Part shown: positions 21,000 through 32,279 of the stretch, piece after piece | How the letters are laid out: each line of letters begins with the position of its first letter | Position numbering within the stretch: position 1 is the first letter of the stretch | Assembly (NCBI GenBank): GCA_039090855.1 | Contig: CM077025.1 | Location: 101,722,489-101,786,488 of the forward strand | Direction: 5' to 3' | Source of the DNA: Macrothele yani | Lineage: Eukaryota > Arthropoda > Arachnida > Araneae > Macrothelidae | Length of the DNA stretch: 64,000 bases | The notes under the pieces: generated by a model | Databases searched by the model: none | Told to the model about the DNA's origin: nothing | What the model saw: only the letters and a program-made list of their open reading frames with translations | Position numbers and translations under genes: made by a program

Positions 21000-21048
21000 C
21001 TTGCGAGATCTTTCGAACCTACGACTTATAGGTTCCTCATCAGGCACC
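21000..21048 (-). ncRNA. Hammerhead-like motif, PLE-I left arm
   Basis: Minus strand: TGC, CTGATGA, one unpaired G, helix II GAACCT-ATAAGTCGT-AGGTTC (six pairs), GAAA, word AGATCT as helix III, C, GCA. TGC/GCA closes helix I. All core positions match, and this is one of the cleanest examples in the window. Confidence 0.7.
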
Positions 21049-21544
21049 AAAACTACGCAAGGTGCACATGAAACGTAGTGGTTATATACACGTGTGGTTA
21101 TGGGCAAAGACTGCGCATGCGTACAAGTCGGAACAGTATGAGGTCATAAAATACATACATTTAAAATAACCTGTAGGGTAAAAAACACATAATGGTTGTC
21201 ATAAATATAAGAAATATAAAATGAAGGTCAAAGTTCCCTCGCCTGAGTTTTATATATATACAATAAAATCAATGGTTGTCTAATCTTGTTTCTTGGTTTT
21301 TCAGTAGGTATTGCCAAGGATTGATTTTATTGTATATATATAAAACTCAGGCGAGGGAACTTTGACCTTCATTTTATATTTCTTATATTTATGACAACCA
21401 TTATGTGTTTTTTACCCTACAGGTTATTTTAAATGTATGTATTTTATGACCTCATACTGTTCCGACTTGTACGCATGCGCGGTCTTTGCCCATAACCACA
21501 CGTGTATATAACCACTACGTTTCATGTGCACCTTGCGAGTTTTG

Positions 21545-21590
21545 GTGCCTGATGATGAACCTATAAGTCGTAGGTTCGAAAGATCTCGCA
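21545..21590 (+). ncRNA. Hammerhead-like motif, PLE-I right arm
   Basis: This has the same elements as the left-arm motif, on the + strand, with T instead of G as the unpaired base after CTGATGA. Predicted cleavage is after C21587. Confidence 0.7.
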
Positions 21591-22215
21591 AGTTTTTAAC
21601 ATTAAACCTTTTTAAACCTCAATGGAATGAGTTATTTGTGTCGTCATGGTTTTAACTGTGTATACTTTTGATACCGGTGATACGCCTTAGCTTCATTTGA
21701 GTGTTGTAATTAGTTTGAGCTAAAGTGTTCGTGCTTAGACAGCTATCTTCTTTATTTGTGCAGTTCTTGTTGATTTAGCATTTGTGCTGAGTTAAACATT
21801 CTCTAATCTTTGCTTGTTTCAAATTTCTTGAAGTCAGAGGGAAAAAAAGATAACTGTGAACATTATTTAGTAAAATTTTAGTTGCATCAGCTATTTCATG
21901 GCTGCCAAAAAAATGCTGTCTCAATTCTCCCAAAGTTGTAACGTACCTGGTTACATATAAAAAAAGTAACTGTGTATATTTGATAATCTGAAATTCAAAA
22001 TTTAACTTACAGTTGTAAGAAGCAGATAAATGAATTATGTAAAACCAAAATGAAAAATCAGTAGGAACTACAGTAAAATGTAACTTAATCGACATTAAAT
22101 GTCATACACTACTGTTTCACACATTATGTAAGTTCTGCAATAGGGAGATTACTAAATGATGTTAAATGCATATGGGGCACAGTATCAGTAATTAAAATCA
22201 AGAAATAATGATTAT

Positions 22216-22540
22216 TATATCTACTTCAGGGATTTTTACTCTGATCATGATGTGGAAGACATCATGGTCAGAGCAAAATCCCTGAAATACAATGGGCTGG
22301 ACATATTGCCAGAAGAACCGGCCATCGATGGACAGCTGAAATTTTAGACTGGATCCCAAGGGACAGGAATAGACCCAGAAGAAGACCACATGGGAAATGG
22401 GTGGATGAAATTTGAAGGTATGCGGGAGTAACATGTAGGAGACTGACACAAGACAGACCGTTGTGGAAGAAACTTGGAGAGACCTTCATCCAGTAGTGGA
22501 TTGATAATGGTTGACAATGATGATGATAATGATGATATCT
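22216..22540 (+). pseudogene. RTE 3' fragment with a mini 5' inversion
   Basis: From about 22252 the sequence matches the 3' end of the RTE copy at 48778-49062: EDIM, KSLK, the RPRRRPHG-type basic block and the final LIMVDNDDD-type tail with GATGATGATAATGATGAT. Target duplication ATATCTACTT is seen at about 22218-22227 and 22534-22543. The first 27 bases are the inverted complement of the following segment (CAGGGATTTT...CATGATGT against ACATCATGG...AAATCCCTG). No frame survives. Confidence 0.75.
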
Positions 22541-22869
22541 ACTTACAATATTGGTAGTGGCTGTCGGGGCTTCATATGTATGCCTGTAATGACTCCACTC
22601 ATAAGACATTGCCATAAGTATTCAACTCAGTCAACGAATGTGAGCTTTTTGCAATTGTGAAGTTCAAAAATAAAATTCATGATACTGTAAAATCTGAACC
22701 AGATAAAATTGAGCAAGATGAATTTTTACAATGAAGGCAAATAAATCCTCGACAACAACAAAACATGAAAACGAATTAAAAACTTGCCGAAACTTTAAAA
22801 CGAAATAAAATCTTGAAGAAGAAATAATCATCTTGATTGCAAATCTCATAGAAATAAATCTCCTGATTG

Positions 22870-23560
22870 CAAAGCACCAAACTAGTTTCTGCTAATATTC
22901 ATAGCTATCATCAGTGGTAAGTGCACGGTCGGTTGTTGTAACTGCCGCACTCACATGCTCAGGTGCGCTGCTCCACCCGAATGCATGTTCAGCCCCGTCG
23001 TGTAGACATTTGCGCATCATGGTTTGGGTTTTACTGGGCACCTATATAGTGTCGCCATCTGTAGTCAAACAAAACAATCAAGTAGCATTTGCGGCGTAGA
23101 AATATGCACTTATATTTTAAATATTATTTTATGTAAGTTGTTCTTTGTTATTGTTTTTCTTCTTGAAACTTTTTTTCTCCTGTTCAATAAGTTATAACCA
23201 TGCAAACTGAAGTTCTACTGGGCTATTAACGTTACAGTTGTATATTTTGGTTTTCTCATTGACTACGGCCTCGGAGGTCAGGATCAGGATCTGGGCATGT
23301 GATCTATGGGATGTTATAATTTTTGTGTTAGTGCAATCTGGAGTTACATAGTTTCTGATACAATGTTGTATTAATGAAGTTTTTTCATCTCTTCTTGTCC
23401 AATTCTTAATATGTTCATTTAATCTAGTCAAAAATCTTCTACGTGTACTTCCAATATATACTTTGTCTTTTTGGTTATTACTGTTAACTGTTGGAATGCA
23501 GTAAAATATAATGACTAGCACAGAATTCCATAGAAAAGTGAAAAACACATATAACGAGGT
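22870..23560 (-). mobile_element. PLE-H fragment (terminal repeat plus GIY-YIG)
   Basis: The right part (23192-23548, minus strand) encodes IFYCIPTV, KVYIGSTRRRFLTRLNEHIKN-type residues and LIQHCIR, a GIY-YIG nuclease of the PLE type, distinct from family A by sequence. Downstream on the minus strand (23191-22870) is untranslated terminal sequence with a GCCATCTGTAGT word and a hammerhead-like motif. The RT part is absent. No target duplication was found. Confidence 0.75.
22875..22918 (-). ncRNA. Hammerhead-like motif of PLE-H
   Basis: Minus strand: ACCA, CTGATGA, helix II with GCTA/TAGC pairing, GAAA, helix III word ACTAGT, U, TGGT. ACCA/TGGT gives a perfect four-pair helix I. Helix II needs one bulged base next to the core. 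Confidence 0.65.
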
Positions 23561-24481
23561 TTCACTGTATGTGTCTTTTTTCTCTTGAGAGTTGTGTTCT
23601 TTTTCACAACCAAAAGATTAAAAAAAAAAAAAAAAAAAAACATTGCTCATATGTGTATCTCTGAATGCCACATGTATTTGGGAATTGAATTGAATTTGGG
23701 ATACTGAAAAATTAGCCCTAGATTTGACAACTTTTCATATTATGTTTCATTAACACTTTGCTATTAATTTATTAGTCTCTGCCTATCTGATTAATTCATA
23801 TACATTTGTTTTTCGTTTCGTTTTTTCAGTGCATACATTCTAAGTGATATGAGAATGCTCATTATTGATTGATAGCTTCATTTTAGGTTGAACCATAGAC
23901 AACCATGAGTCAGTTAGTATTTTGAACTTTTAAGTAGCTGATAGATATCCTTCTTCATGAGGGTTTGATTTACATAGTGTAGAGTGCTCAAGAAGACTCC
24001 AGACAGTAAAAATGTGGAAAAACTTGAAAATCTATAAAATAGAACAAAAATTATGACAAGTGAGAAATTCCACATGAAATGAAATAAGAACCCCCTTAAA
24101 AATCAGTTTTTCATCCAGACTAGGTGAAAAGCAAAAAATGAGGTAGCAATTGAAAGTTGGTCGGAATAGGAGGAGCCATAGTCAGTGATCACAGGAGTTG
24201 CTCAGTTCTTCATTATCAGTGGTTCATAACTATCCCAAAGAGTTCATCATTATTTTATAAGTAATATCTAGTTTAATAGTATTTTTCAATATTTTTATTA
24301 GATTTAAATACAGAATATTGATGGATCTGGGTTTGAATCCCTAAATAAGATGTGAATGTTTGTCCTTCCAATACTCATTCTGTCCCTTTCCTGGAACCAG
24401 TGGCCCTAAATTAGGGATGGGTGGCTCCTTATATCCTTAGTTACTCATTGTTGTTATTTAACTCTGAAACAAAAACAAATG
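23561..24481. other. Intron sequence, nothing recognised
   Basis: Contains an A-run at 23621-23640. No open frame, splice-bounded exon or repeat with a partner elsewhere in the window was seen. Confidence 0.45.
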
Positions 24482-24789
24482 AAATAAAAAGGTAAATATA
24501 CATAATATCTAAGGTATTGTTTACCTGATATTGGCAAGTATTTCGCACGATGTTGCTCTGTGAGGCAAGGCACGTGCTCCCGGCCCGAGAGGTCTTTTAT
24601 GTTACGGATTTTTGGTTAGTTATAAAAAAAATTTAGAAATAAAACAATTAGGTTATATATCTTCAGTTCAACATTCATTCATTTGCACAATCAAACGTTT
24701 TAAATTTACTATTAATTAAAAGATTGTAGTAGAAAGAGTTATATTTATCGGGTCAGGAGACATCTCACAAGGGGTTCGTCATCACGTTG

Positions 24790-24835
24790 TTATGGTGAGC
24801 GCTTTTGGTAATGTCATACTACCATCGTCGGGCCT
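24790..24835 (-). ncRNA. Degenerate hammerhead-like motif of PLE-A3
   Basis: Minus strand: CCGACGA in place of CTGACGA, a perfect TGGTA/TACCA helix II, AAAA in place of GAAA, and AGCGCT then C. Helix II is better paired than in A1 and its bases differ on both strands, a compensatory change. Core losses should make it inactive. Confidence 0.5.
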
Positions 24836-25129
24836 CTGCTTCCACACGAGGGTTCTTCACGTGTGTGTAGTCCTGGAGTTGCATGTCGGGAATCGAAGGG
24901 AAGGTTTGCGGCCTTGTACGTGTTAGGTGATTTGTTTCTCATGTGTCACCATCTATTGGATGAGTTGGTAGGTATCAGTTGTAAGTATAATTCATTTTTC
25001 ATTTTTGTGTAGATATTTTGGGCTATTATTATTTGTTTGTAGAAACAGGTGTATTATTTTTAGTCCTTTATTTAATGGTGTGATTTTTTGTAATGTTCTT
25101 TTTTTGTCTTATATGGATTTTTTCTTTTT

Positions 25130-26520
25130 TTATAAGTGATTGCCAGGCTGTGTCTAGTGTGGTGGGGTCTTGTAAGTTGCATATTTTATCTTTTTTTTTT
25201 TTTTTGTTCAATTATAATGCTTTCAGAAATCCTTAATTCTTTTTCGTTTGTGTGGGTGGTTAGTAATTTAATATTTTCAAAATCAGGATATTGTTTATAT
25301 TTAATGCAGTGTTGGATAAGTGCAGCTTTTTTTCTGTTTTGTTCTAGTTTTTTATATGTTGATGTAATCTTTTTATTAATTTATTTTTTGTGCTGCCAAT
25401 GTAAGAAATGTGGTCGGGCAGAACTCTGTGAAACAATAGGAATTTCATATACACCTGCTGATTGTAGTATATTATTGTTATATTTTTTCTTTATAATTAA
25501 GTCACCAATATTCTGAACAGAATGACCAAAAATAATGTTGTGTTTCTTCATTAATCTTAAAAAAATTTCACTTAGTCCTCTAAGAAAAGGGACAGAACCT
25601 GAAAATTTGTATTTCTTTTTGGGATGTTTTGACTAGACTCTTTTAATTTCTTTTTGTATTCAAAAATCAACTTTTTAACAGTTTTTGTGTCATATCCATA
25701 TTGTTTGGTTGTGTTAATAATCTGTTGGATTTCTTCTTCTCTGTACTTTGTATTTGAGGAATGTGTGAAGGCTCATTTTACCCAATTTCTAATACCTTTT
25801 TACTTTATGAGTTTTTGGGTGTTCAGATTGATATGGGATCATTATAGGTACATAGGTTGGTTTTCTAAAAACTCTGTATTCCAAATTTAAGCCTTTTTTT
25901 ATTAGTTCAATATCTAAGAAGGAAATTTTTTCATCTTGTTCAAATTCCAAAGTTAATTCAATCTCTGGATAACAAGTGGTAAATTTATTCTTCAAAATTT
26001 CAAGTTCTTGTTTTAATTTAGACAAAATAAAAATGTCATCAACGTACCTACAGTAAAAGATGGGTGGGTCTGGTAGTTTTTTAATAATTTTGTTTTCAAT
26101 ATCACACATCATTATTTCTGAAAATAAAGAAGATAATGGAGATCCCATTGGTGCTCCTACTTCTTGCCTGTAGATTTTTTTGTCAAACTCAAAGTAATTG
26201 TTATTAGAGATATAGGTTAAAATGTCAAATAACTCTTGTAATTATATATTATTAAATTGAGATTTATTTTTTAACTCTTTAATGATAATGTCTATGGTTT
26301 TAGGTACAGGGGTACTTAGGAATAATAATTCAACATCTAAACTTGCCATAAACGTATCAGATAGTGGAACATTATTAGATTTTATTTTCTCAATGCACGC
26401 TAAACTGTTTTTTAAACAGTATTCATTATTCATGAAAAAGGGGGCCAAAAATTTGTATAATTTTCTTTCTAGATTTATTAGTGGGGACTTTGATTTTGGA
26501 ACAAAAACTCTAAATGGTCT
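25130..26520 (-). pseudogene. PLE-A3 reverse transcriptase / GIY-YIG remnants
   Basis: Minus-strand frames give NNEYCLKNSLACIEKI and MASLDVELLF (motif A) at 26242-26448, then MGSPLSSLFSEI (motif B), FYCRYVDDIFIL (motif C) and SFLDIELIKKG at 25789-26148. Downstream, the GIY-YIG region (25490-25130) is readable only through stops. The N-terminal third is missing because the copy is truncated at the inverted junction near 26521. The RT to GIY-YIG junction is also out of frame here. Confidence 0.8.
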
Positions 26521-27078
26521 ATCGGGTGAGACATCTCCTGACCCGATGAGTATAACTCTTTTTACTACAATCTTTTAATTAATAGTAAATTTTAAACATT
26601 TAATTGTGCGAATGAATTAATGTTGAACTGAAAATATATAACCTAATTGTTTTATTTCTAAAAGAATTTTATAACTAACCAAAACTCCGTAACATAAAAG
26701 ACCTCTTGGGCTGGGAGCACGTGCCTTACAGAGCAACAGTGTGTGAAATACTTTGACAATATCAGGTAAGCAATACCTTAGATATTATGTATATTTAATA
26801 TCACGCATGTTTATAACATAAGACAACCCTTAATGTTGCCTCGTGAATTGCATATTTCGTAAATAAAAAGGTGTTAAAGGCTGTTCGGTACCGTATATAC
26901 TCGCGTATAAGTCGACCCCCCACTTTCAGAGGAAAAAATCGTAAGAAATCGGAAACTCGCGTATAAGTCGATCCCGGAATGAGAAAAAAAAAATTCAATG
27001 GATTTATTCAAAAACATTTGAAAATGAAAAAAATTATATATATAATACTAAATTTAATTTGCATACCCAAAAACTTCA

Positions 27079-28440
27079 TCAAAACCCTTCAAAATCCGAT
27101 TCCGAGTCAGACTCGCCAAACAGTTCAAAAAAGTCTTTCTCCGTCATCGGCGCGTCATCATAAACATCAGTATTCCCATCAATGCCTGTGTCATCAGAAT
27201 CACTGTCATCATCACTCATAAAAATCTCATCATCCTCTGTGCCATCAAGTATGTTACTAATGCAACATTTCTTGAATGATTTCACGACCATTTCGGCAGG
27301 TATCGCATCCCAAGAATCCTTGACCCATCGCGCAATCAAAACGATATTCAGCTTCTTTAGATTTCCGCCCTTGGTTTCAGTCGGCAAATCGAAACTTATC
27401 CAATCTGCCCAATACCTCCGGACATTGTCCTTGAAGGGCTTATTAAGGCAGACATCTAGTGGTTGAAGAACAGATGTCAACCCACCTGGGATGACAGCAA
27501 GAGTTGTTTTTGAATTTTCTGCAGTTTTTTTCACTTCTGCACAACGGTGTCAAACAAACATATCCCACACCAAAAGAGAAGGTTTCCTCAAAAGTGCACC
27601 TGGCCTTTTGTTCCACACATTCTTTAACCAGTCAATTGTTCCGGATTCGTTCATCCATCCTTTTTCATGGGCACGAATGAGCACACCAGACGGAAAGACA
27701 ACGCTTTTCGGCAGAGTTTTGCGTTTGAAAATAATTACCGGAGGTAGCTTACTGCCGTCGGCCAAACAGGAAAGAACAACCGTGAAACTGGATTTTTCGT
27801 GGCCAGTCGTTTTGATCAAGATATTTTTTTCGCCCTTTTGGTTCACCGTCTTATTTCCAGGAAGGTCGAAACACATGGCGGTTTCATCCATGTTCCCTAT
27901 TTGGGAAAGTTCAAAAGCAGTCTCTTTTCTCTTTTGAATTACATACTTTTGCAATTCCATTATCTTTGCTTCGAGGTCACGAGGTAACTTTTGTGCAATT
28001 TTGGTGCGCTGGCGTAGACACAACCCATAGCGGTTCATGAACCTTGTGCACCAACCTGGTGAGGCACGAAAAGTGTTATTTGTGGCTGCAAACTTTTCAT
28101 CTTTTGCGTGCTTCATTGCTCGCAAACGTATACCAGTTCGCGTTACAATGTAACCGTTTTGTCTGCAGCCCACAATCCAATCATTCAAGACATTTTCCAG
28201 CTCTGGGAAAGATGTCGTTCCACGGCGCAGCGCCTTTTGCGATTTTGGGATTTTCACCAAGTCCGTTTTTTTTTTTACGCCAATCTCGAATCAGTTTTTC
28301 GTTAATGCCAAATTGACGTGAAGCAGCACAGTTGTTAGTATTTTCTGCAAAAGAAACCACTTTCAACTTGAATCCTGCGTTATAGGACAACTGTTTCTTT
28401 ACACAATCCGTGTCACCCATAATAGGAGAAGCGAGACACG
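27079..28440 (-). pseudogene. pogo-type transposase with two visible lesions
   Basis: Minus-strand order: N-terminal helix-turn-helix (YNAGFKLKVVSFAE...ASRQFGINEKLIRDWRKKK), a frameshift in the T-run at 28267-28276, CENP-B-type DNA-binding region (GWCTRFMNRYGLCLRQRT), then the DDE domain. Catalytic Asp candidates are NMDETAMCFD, LLVWDMF and LQPLDVCLNK. An in-frame TGA at about 27548 lies just after the second Asp, in a place where pogo-family proteins usually have Arg or Ala. The C-terminus is very acidic (DDDSDSDDTG). Only one frameshift and one nonsense change are seen over about 450 codons, so the copy is young. It cuts and pastes DNA in the nucleus when intact. Confidence 0.85.
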
Positions 28441-28707
28441 TGCGGTTAAGAACAAGAAAAACACGTGCGATTAAGAACAAGCAACACCTAACCAAAGAAT
28501 ATAAACGCTTCGCGTGACCTAACACTGGCTGTCGCATGGCTCCGTTACGTCGAAGATCAGTGCAATCAACTGGTAGTCGGAAGGGCGGAGCTTTCTATGC
28601 ACGGCTGTGACTGCGCTGTGGATACGCAAAGCCAGGAGAGAGGAGACTTCTCAAAGCGCGGAGAAATTCGGTGGTTCGCGATTTCGTAATTCTACCACAT
28701 CGGCGTT

Positions 28708-28741
28708 TTTTTCTTTCTTTCTTTCTTTCTTTTTTTTTCTT
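28708..28741. repeat. TTTC microsatellite inside the pogo element
   Basis: A run of TTTC units with a T-run follows near the 5' untranslated side of the transposase. Confidence 0.6.
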
Positions 28742-29126
28742 TCGGAGGGTTGCGATTTCGTAATTAATACCGCATCGGCATTTTTATTTCTTTTGGGATG
28801 GATTGCCTTTTGCCTCACGGTGAAAAACTTTTGGACTTACGATTGTTTTAGACCCCGCGTATAAGTCGACCCCATTACTTTGAAGCTCTCATTTTGTCCC
28901 AAATTTCTCGACTTATACGCGAGTATATACGGTACTCTCATTTTTCTTTTACTGAATATTTTTAGACCAGTTGACTGATAATGTTGTGTATTGCTTTTAA
29001 ACAAATGAGTTTTTCTTTATACTTTTTTCATTTCTTTAGCAAGTAGAAATGTTTTGGAATTCTATAAATTATAGTTAATGAAATGTGGCATTATTAATTT
29101 TTTTTTTTTTTTCTAATTTCCTATAG

Positions 29127-29381
29127 AAACAGAAGCTAAACACCACCGCCATTGGCAAAAAGTCTTGCCCCTAGTATCAGGACTTCAGTTGAGTACCATG
29201 ACAAGTGCATTGCCTCAGATTGGCACAATCCTTGGTGGAAATATGGATCTTCATGGGTACAACATTTCTTTGGCTTGCTTTCATGGCATCAACTTTCGAT
29301 CCAAAGCATGGGCCATCTTCAGTATGCGAGAACCCACCATTTCCTTTGACACCGAAGCACAAGATGTTATAAGTGAAGATG
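29127..29381 (+). CDS. BLTP1: BLTP1 (KIAA1109/tweek) internal exon B
   Basis: The 255-base exon follows TTTCCTATAG and ends before GTAATA; both introns are phase 1. It encodes HHRHWQKVLPLVSGLQLS, GTILGGNMDLHGYNISLACF, HGINFRSKAWAIFSM and EPTISFDTEAQDV, which I recognise as a conserved block of BLTP1 directly after the segment in exon A. The reading frame is open throughout and joins exon C in frame. An antisense open frame across it is a shadow. A LINE fragment starts only about 85 bases downstream of the donor. Confidence 0.9.
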
Positions 29382-29465
29382 GTAATATTTTGATGCAAAA
29401 TTTGTTTTGTTTATATGCATTAAATTGTTTTTTTACCTTGGTAGTATCTGTGTGTGCAATTGCTA

Positions 29466-30375
29466 TATGGTAATGACACAGTTCTGTTGGCAGAGAGCAA
29501 AAGTGAGTTACAGAGTATGTTGACCTGGATGTATGTAGTTTATATAACATTCAGACACTGTATAATAAACCAAAGCTATGGTTTTTGAGCGAGGAACTGT
29601 TAGTACTGAATGAAGATCAGTCAAAATGGTCCAGAAATAGACCAGGTGAATGAATATGTATATTTAGGAAGCATGTTGAACAGAAAAATCAAATTAGATG
29701 ATGAAATTAGTAGGTGAGTAAATTCATCTTTTAAAGTCATAGTTGCTCTAGGATCGCAGGAGTGATAGATTCTCAAAAAGTTCCAAATGGCTGTGTATGA
29801 AAGTGTGATTGTTCCTAGGCTGATGTACAACTTTGTACATCAGTGGAATTGGGTACTGCAAAAGAGTCATAGAAGTTGTTTGTGTTCTGGAAAGATGCGT
29901 TACTTATGGGGAGTTTGCGGAAATACACATTCTGGTCACGTGAGGAACAAATATGTGTAATGCAAAGCAGAATGTTATTAGTAAATTGGAGACAAATATT
30001 TTGAGGTGGTTTGGCCATACTGAAAGAAGAAATGGTGAGATGGTTACTAAGAGAATTTATTCAACCCAAGTGGCAGGAAAGAAAGGTAGAAAAAGTCCAA
30101 GGAAATCATGGGAGGACCAGATTCAGGAATGTCATCATGAGTATGAAATACAAAAGGTCTTGTGTGAGACATTTGATGGATGTCAGTGTAAATGGAGACG
30201 TTGTTCAAGTTGTGTGCCAAGATCGCTGTAAATGGAGACGTTTCATAAATCAACAGTGAATAAAATCTAGTTCCATCAGTTAGTTTAAACTTCAATCAGA
30301 CATATGAGCTTTCTTTTGGAAACAGCTAACCTCTGAATCTCAGAAAACAGCTTAGTGATATGTATGTGTGTTTGC
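29466..30375 (+). pseudogene. LINE 3' fragment, family X copy 3
   Basis: The + strand begins with LYGNDTVLLAESKSELQ, the RT motif C block (canonical DD changed to ND). It continues through stops to MAVYESVIVPRLM, ETNILRWFGHTERR and QVAGKKGRKSPRKSWEDQIQ (29953-30231). The tail has the same 3' untranslated words as copies at 1.96 and 4.29 kb, ending near TAGTGATATGTATGTG. It is 5'-truncated inside the RT domain. Confidence 0.75.
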
Positions 30376-30969
30376 ATGCATTAAGTAAGTATCAGTGAAA
30401 AAAACTACTGTATAGTTTAAAAAGTTTCAGTAATAAATTGTCAGTTTTTTACAGATTAGGATCATGAGAGCAACCGTTATTTTCCACATATTCTCTCATG
30501 TGAAGTCTTTCATGTATTAGTCTGTCCACTGAAGGATTTGGGAAGGCATCAGCTGCATGTATTTGCTGTTGTATGGAATTTTATTTGCTCAGAATTTGAG
30601 GTGTCAGTACTTGATCTGCGTGTTAACATAAAGTTCTGTCAGAAACTAGGTAAAACAATCACAGCAACTTTGCAAATGTTACTGTAAACAAAATGATACA
30701 CATCTACACATCTGTGTAAGCCCAGGGATGGATGTTCATGCATCATTAGGATGCATTGAAGGTAGAAAGAAACAGAATAATTGGAAGTATTGGCAAATTC
30801 ATTGTAACTGGAATTATTGGTACATTTGCTTTTATTGTACCAATACTTCAGATCCCCAGTTAACAAAACAAGCAAACAAACAAACAAAAAGATTGAAATT
30901 AAAATGTAGTAGTTCTGGAAACAGACAAGTGTATAAACAATATTAAAAATTATTTGACTGCAGTCCTTG

Positions 30970-31265
30970 TGATGTTGAGATAGATCAAATCAACAACATT
31001 TATTCACAGTTATACTGCATTATACTTTAACGACTATTATAGTTTTGCTGAGCATTTGGGTTGGCTTCATCAGGGCAAATGGAGAATAAATATTTAAATC
31101 ATTGGGACATCATTAGTGTTCTGACTGTCACAGATTTAGTTGAGTTGTTTTCATGTACTTGAAAGGAATAGATTTGATATTGTGTTGCTAATAAGTCACA
31201 AAGAGTTGAGATATATGTGGAAAGTTTCCAAAACATCAAGCTTGATAGGTGAATCAGGTTTATCA
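30970..31265 (-). repeat. PLE-D left terminal repeat (inverted)
   Basis: This arm is the diverged reverse complement of 40800-41088. Shared words include ACATCAAGCTTGATA / TATCAAGCTTGA-type and GATGTCACAGT-type sequence, and GGCTTCATCAG against CTGATGAAGCC. The arms are 9.5 kb apart because later insertions fill the element. Confidence 0.7.
31030..31076 (-). ncRNA. Degenerate hammerhead-like motif, PLE-D left
   Basis: Minus strand: CCTGATGA, a poorly paired helix II region, CAAAA in place of GAAA, then a hairpin-like ACTATAATAGT and C. The core is damaged. Confidence 0.4.
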
Positions 31266-31489
31266 ATAAGTTTAGGGTTTTCAACCCTAAATTTATAAAT
31301 TTCAAATCTGAATCATTGAACAACATTACAACCAATTAAAAGTGAAAAAAAAATTTGAGACTTGTGGAAATTTGCATTAGACAAAACAGTTTCGTTTTTC
31401 ATGGAAGATTTTATCAACTGTATGATTTTGAAACTGTAACCCACTGTAATTTATGTTATATGAAGTCTGTATGCTTCAATTTGAGGAGA

Positions 31490-31870
31490 AATTTTTTCAA
31501 CTTGTTACATTTGACCTGTGCATTCTTTGTTCGCTGGAATGGCAATAATTTAGAAATACCTAAATTAGTTGAACTTATCAATTCAGTTGATCCATATATA
31601 CAGTTTACTTGTGGGACCGAAAACAATGGCTGTTTGCCATTCCTTGATGTCCTCATGTCACACTCAGAAGGATCCTCCACTACTACAGTTTATCACAAAC
31701 TGCTTGCTGGTTTCTCACCCCCACATGCAAAGTCAGATCACCCATGGAAACTAGAAAATCAGCACTTTCCACAAACTTATATCTTGCAACACATATTTGC
31801 TTAACTGAAGATTCCTTGCGGAAAGAGCTTGATCTTTTTTAAAATATTGTAGCACACAGTATTATCTTTC
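31490..31870 (+). pseudogene. PLE-D reverse transcriptase C-terminal part
   Basis: The + strand frame 31355-31801 ends in a recognisable PLE RT segment: FVRWNGNNLEIPKLVELINS, IQFTCGTENNGCLPFLDVLM and TTTVYHKLLAG. This corresponds to the region just after motif C in Neptune/Poseidon-type PLEs. After a stop at 31802 the reading continues in other frames (LRKELDLFKNI-like). Motifs A to C lie upstream of what is preserved. It is older than families A and C. Confidence 0.7.
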
Positions 31871-32279
31871 TATTATGGGCAAAGTGGTACAAAAATTAAA
31901 AAACTGAAGCCTATTTGCATTCTTATGTCTATAATGGCCTAATATGAGGGAATCGGGCTGTCATCTCTTTTTATCCTCAGGCTGACTTCAAAATTTCTGA
32001 AATTTTCAAGAATTGTAATTTCAAAATTACTTTCAAACCTATGAACAAAGAGAATTTTAACAGATCAAAATGCAATTTATCAAATCTCTTATGAATGTGG
32101 ATTGTTTGTTTCCTTTTGAAGGAACACAAGACTTGTATGTAACTGTGACTGAAGAAGCCATATATAGCTCAACATTGTCATGAAATTGACCATAAATTTG
32201 GGTTTAAAAATGCTAAACTTATTATTGGAACAACAAAAAATGAAATAAATTTCATACTTACCAACAAAAAAGAAGTGAT

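Larger units (their letters stand above)
20802..21759. mobile_element. PLE-I: inverted terminal-repeat pair without coding region
   Basis: Two arms of about 435 bases (20832-21268 and 21322-21759) are nearly perfect reverse complements around a 53-base spacer. Each arm carries a hammerhead-like motif. The unit is flanked by GCAGTTCTTGTTGAT at 20787-20801 and 21760-21774 (15 bp). Only at the left, 30 bases (20802-20831) separate the duplication from the arm. No RT or GIY-YIG sequence remains, so it is either a very short 5'-truncated PLE pair or a non-autonomous PLE relative. Confidence 0.85.
24494..26860 (-). mobile_element. Penelope-like element A3 with inverted terminal fragment
   Basis: A minus-strand family A copy (terminal repeat 24494-25090, GIY-YIG about 25130-25490, RT 25560-26520) meets an inverted, + oriented piece of the same terminal repeat (26522-26795) at GGGTGAGACATCTCC. 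It is flanked by AAATAAAAAGGT at 24482-24493 and 26861-26872 (12 bp). The 65 bases 26796-26860 form the one-sided extension shared with A1/A2. So A3 is an independent insertion of the same family. Confidence 0.85.
26891..28932 (-). mobile_element. pogo/Tigger-type DNA transposon, nearly complete
   Basis: Terminal inverted repeats begin CCGTATATACTCGCGTATAA at 26891 and, inverted, at 28932. TA dinucleotides flank at 26889-26890 and 28933-28934, as expected for Tc1/mariner/pogo. Sub-terminal repeats of GCGTATAAGTCGA recur inside both ends (about 26956 and 28857). The transposase is on the minus strand. The element sits only 18 bases from the right target duplication of PLE-A3. Confidence 0.9.

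Noticed and set aside
22198..22615. Minus-strand frames of 83 and 115 codons
   Set aside because: They are antisense to the RTE fragment, and the matching region at 48.7-49.1 kb gives similar shadows.
25136..25516. 126-codon + strand frame
   Set aside because: It is the antisense of the PLE-A3 GIY-YIG region; the phenylalanine-rich peptide is typical of reversed AT-rich code.
32130..32175. CTGAAGAAGCCATATATAGCTCAACATTGTC as another PLE hammerhead
   Set aside because: The GAAA box is missing (CAACA) and helix II is only partial. It may be a dead relative but cannot be supported.
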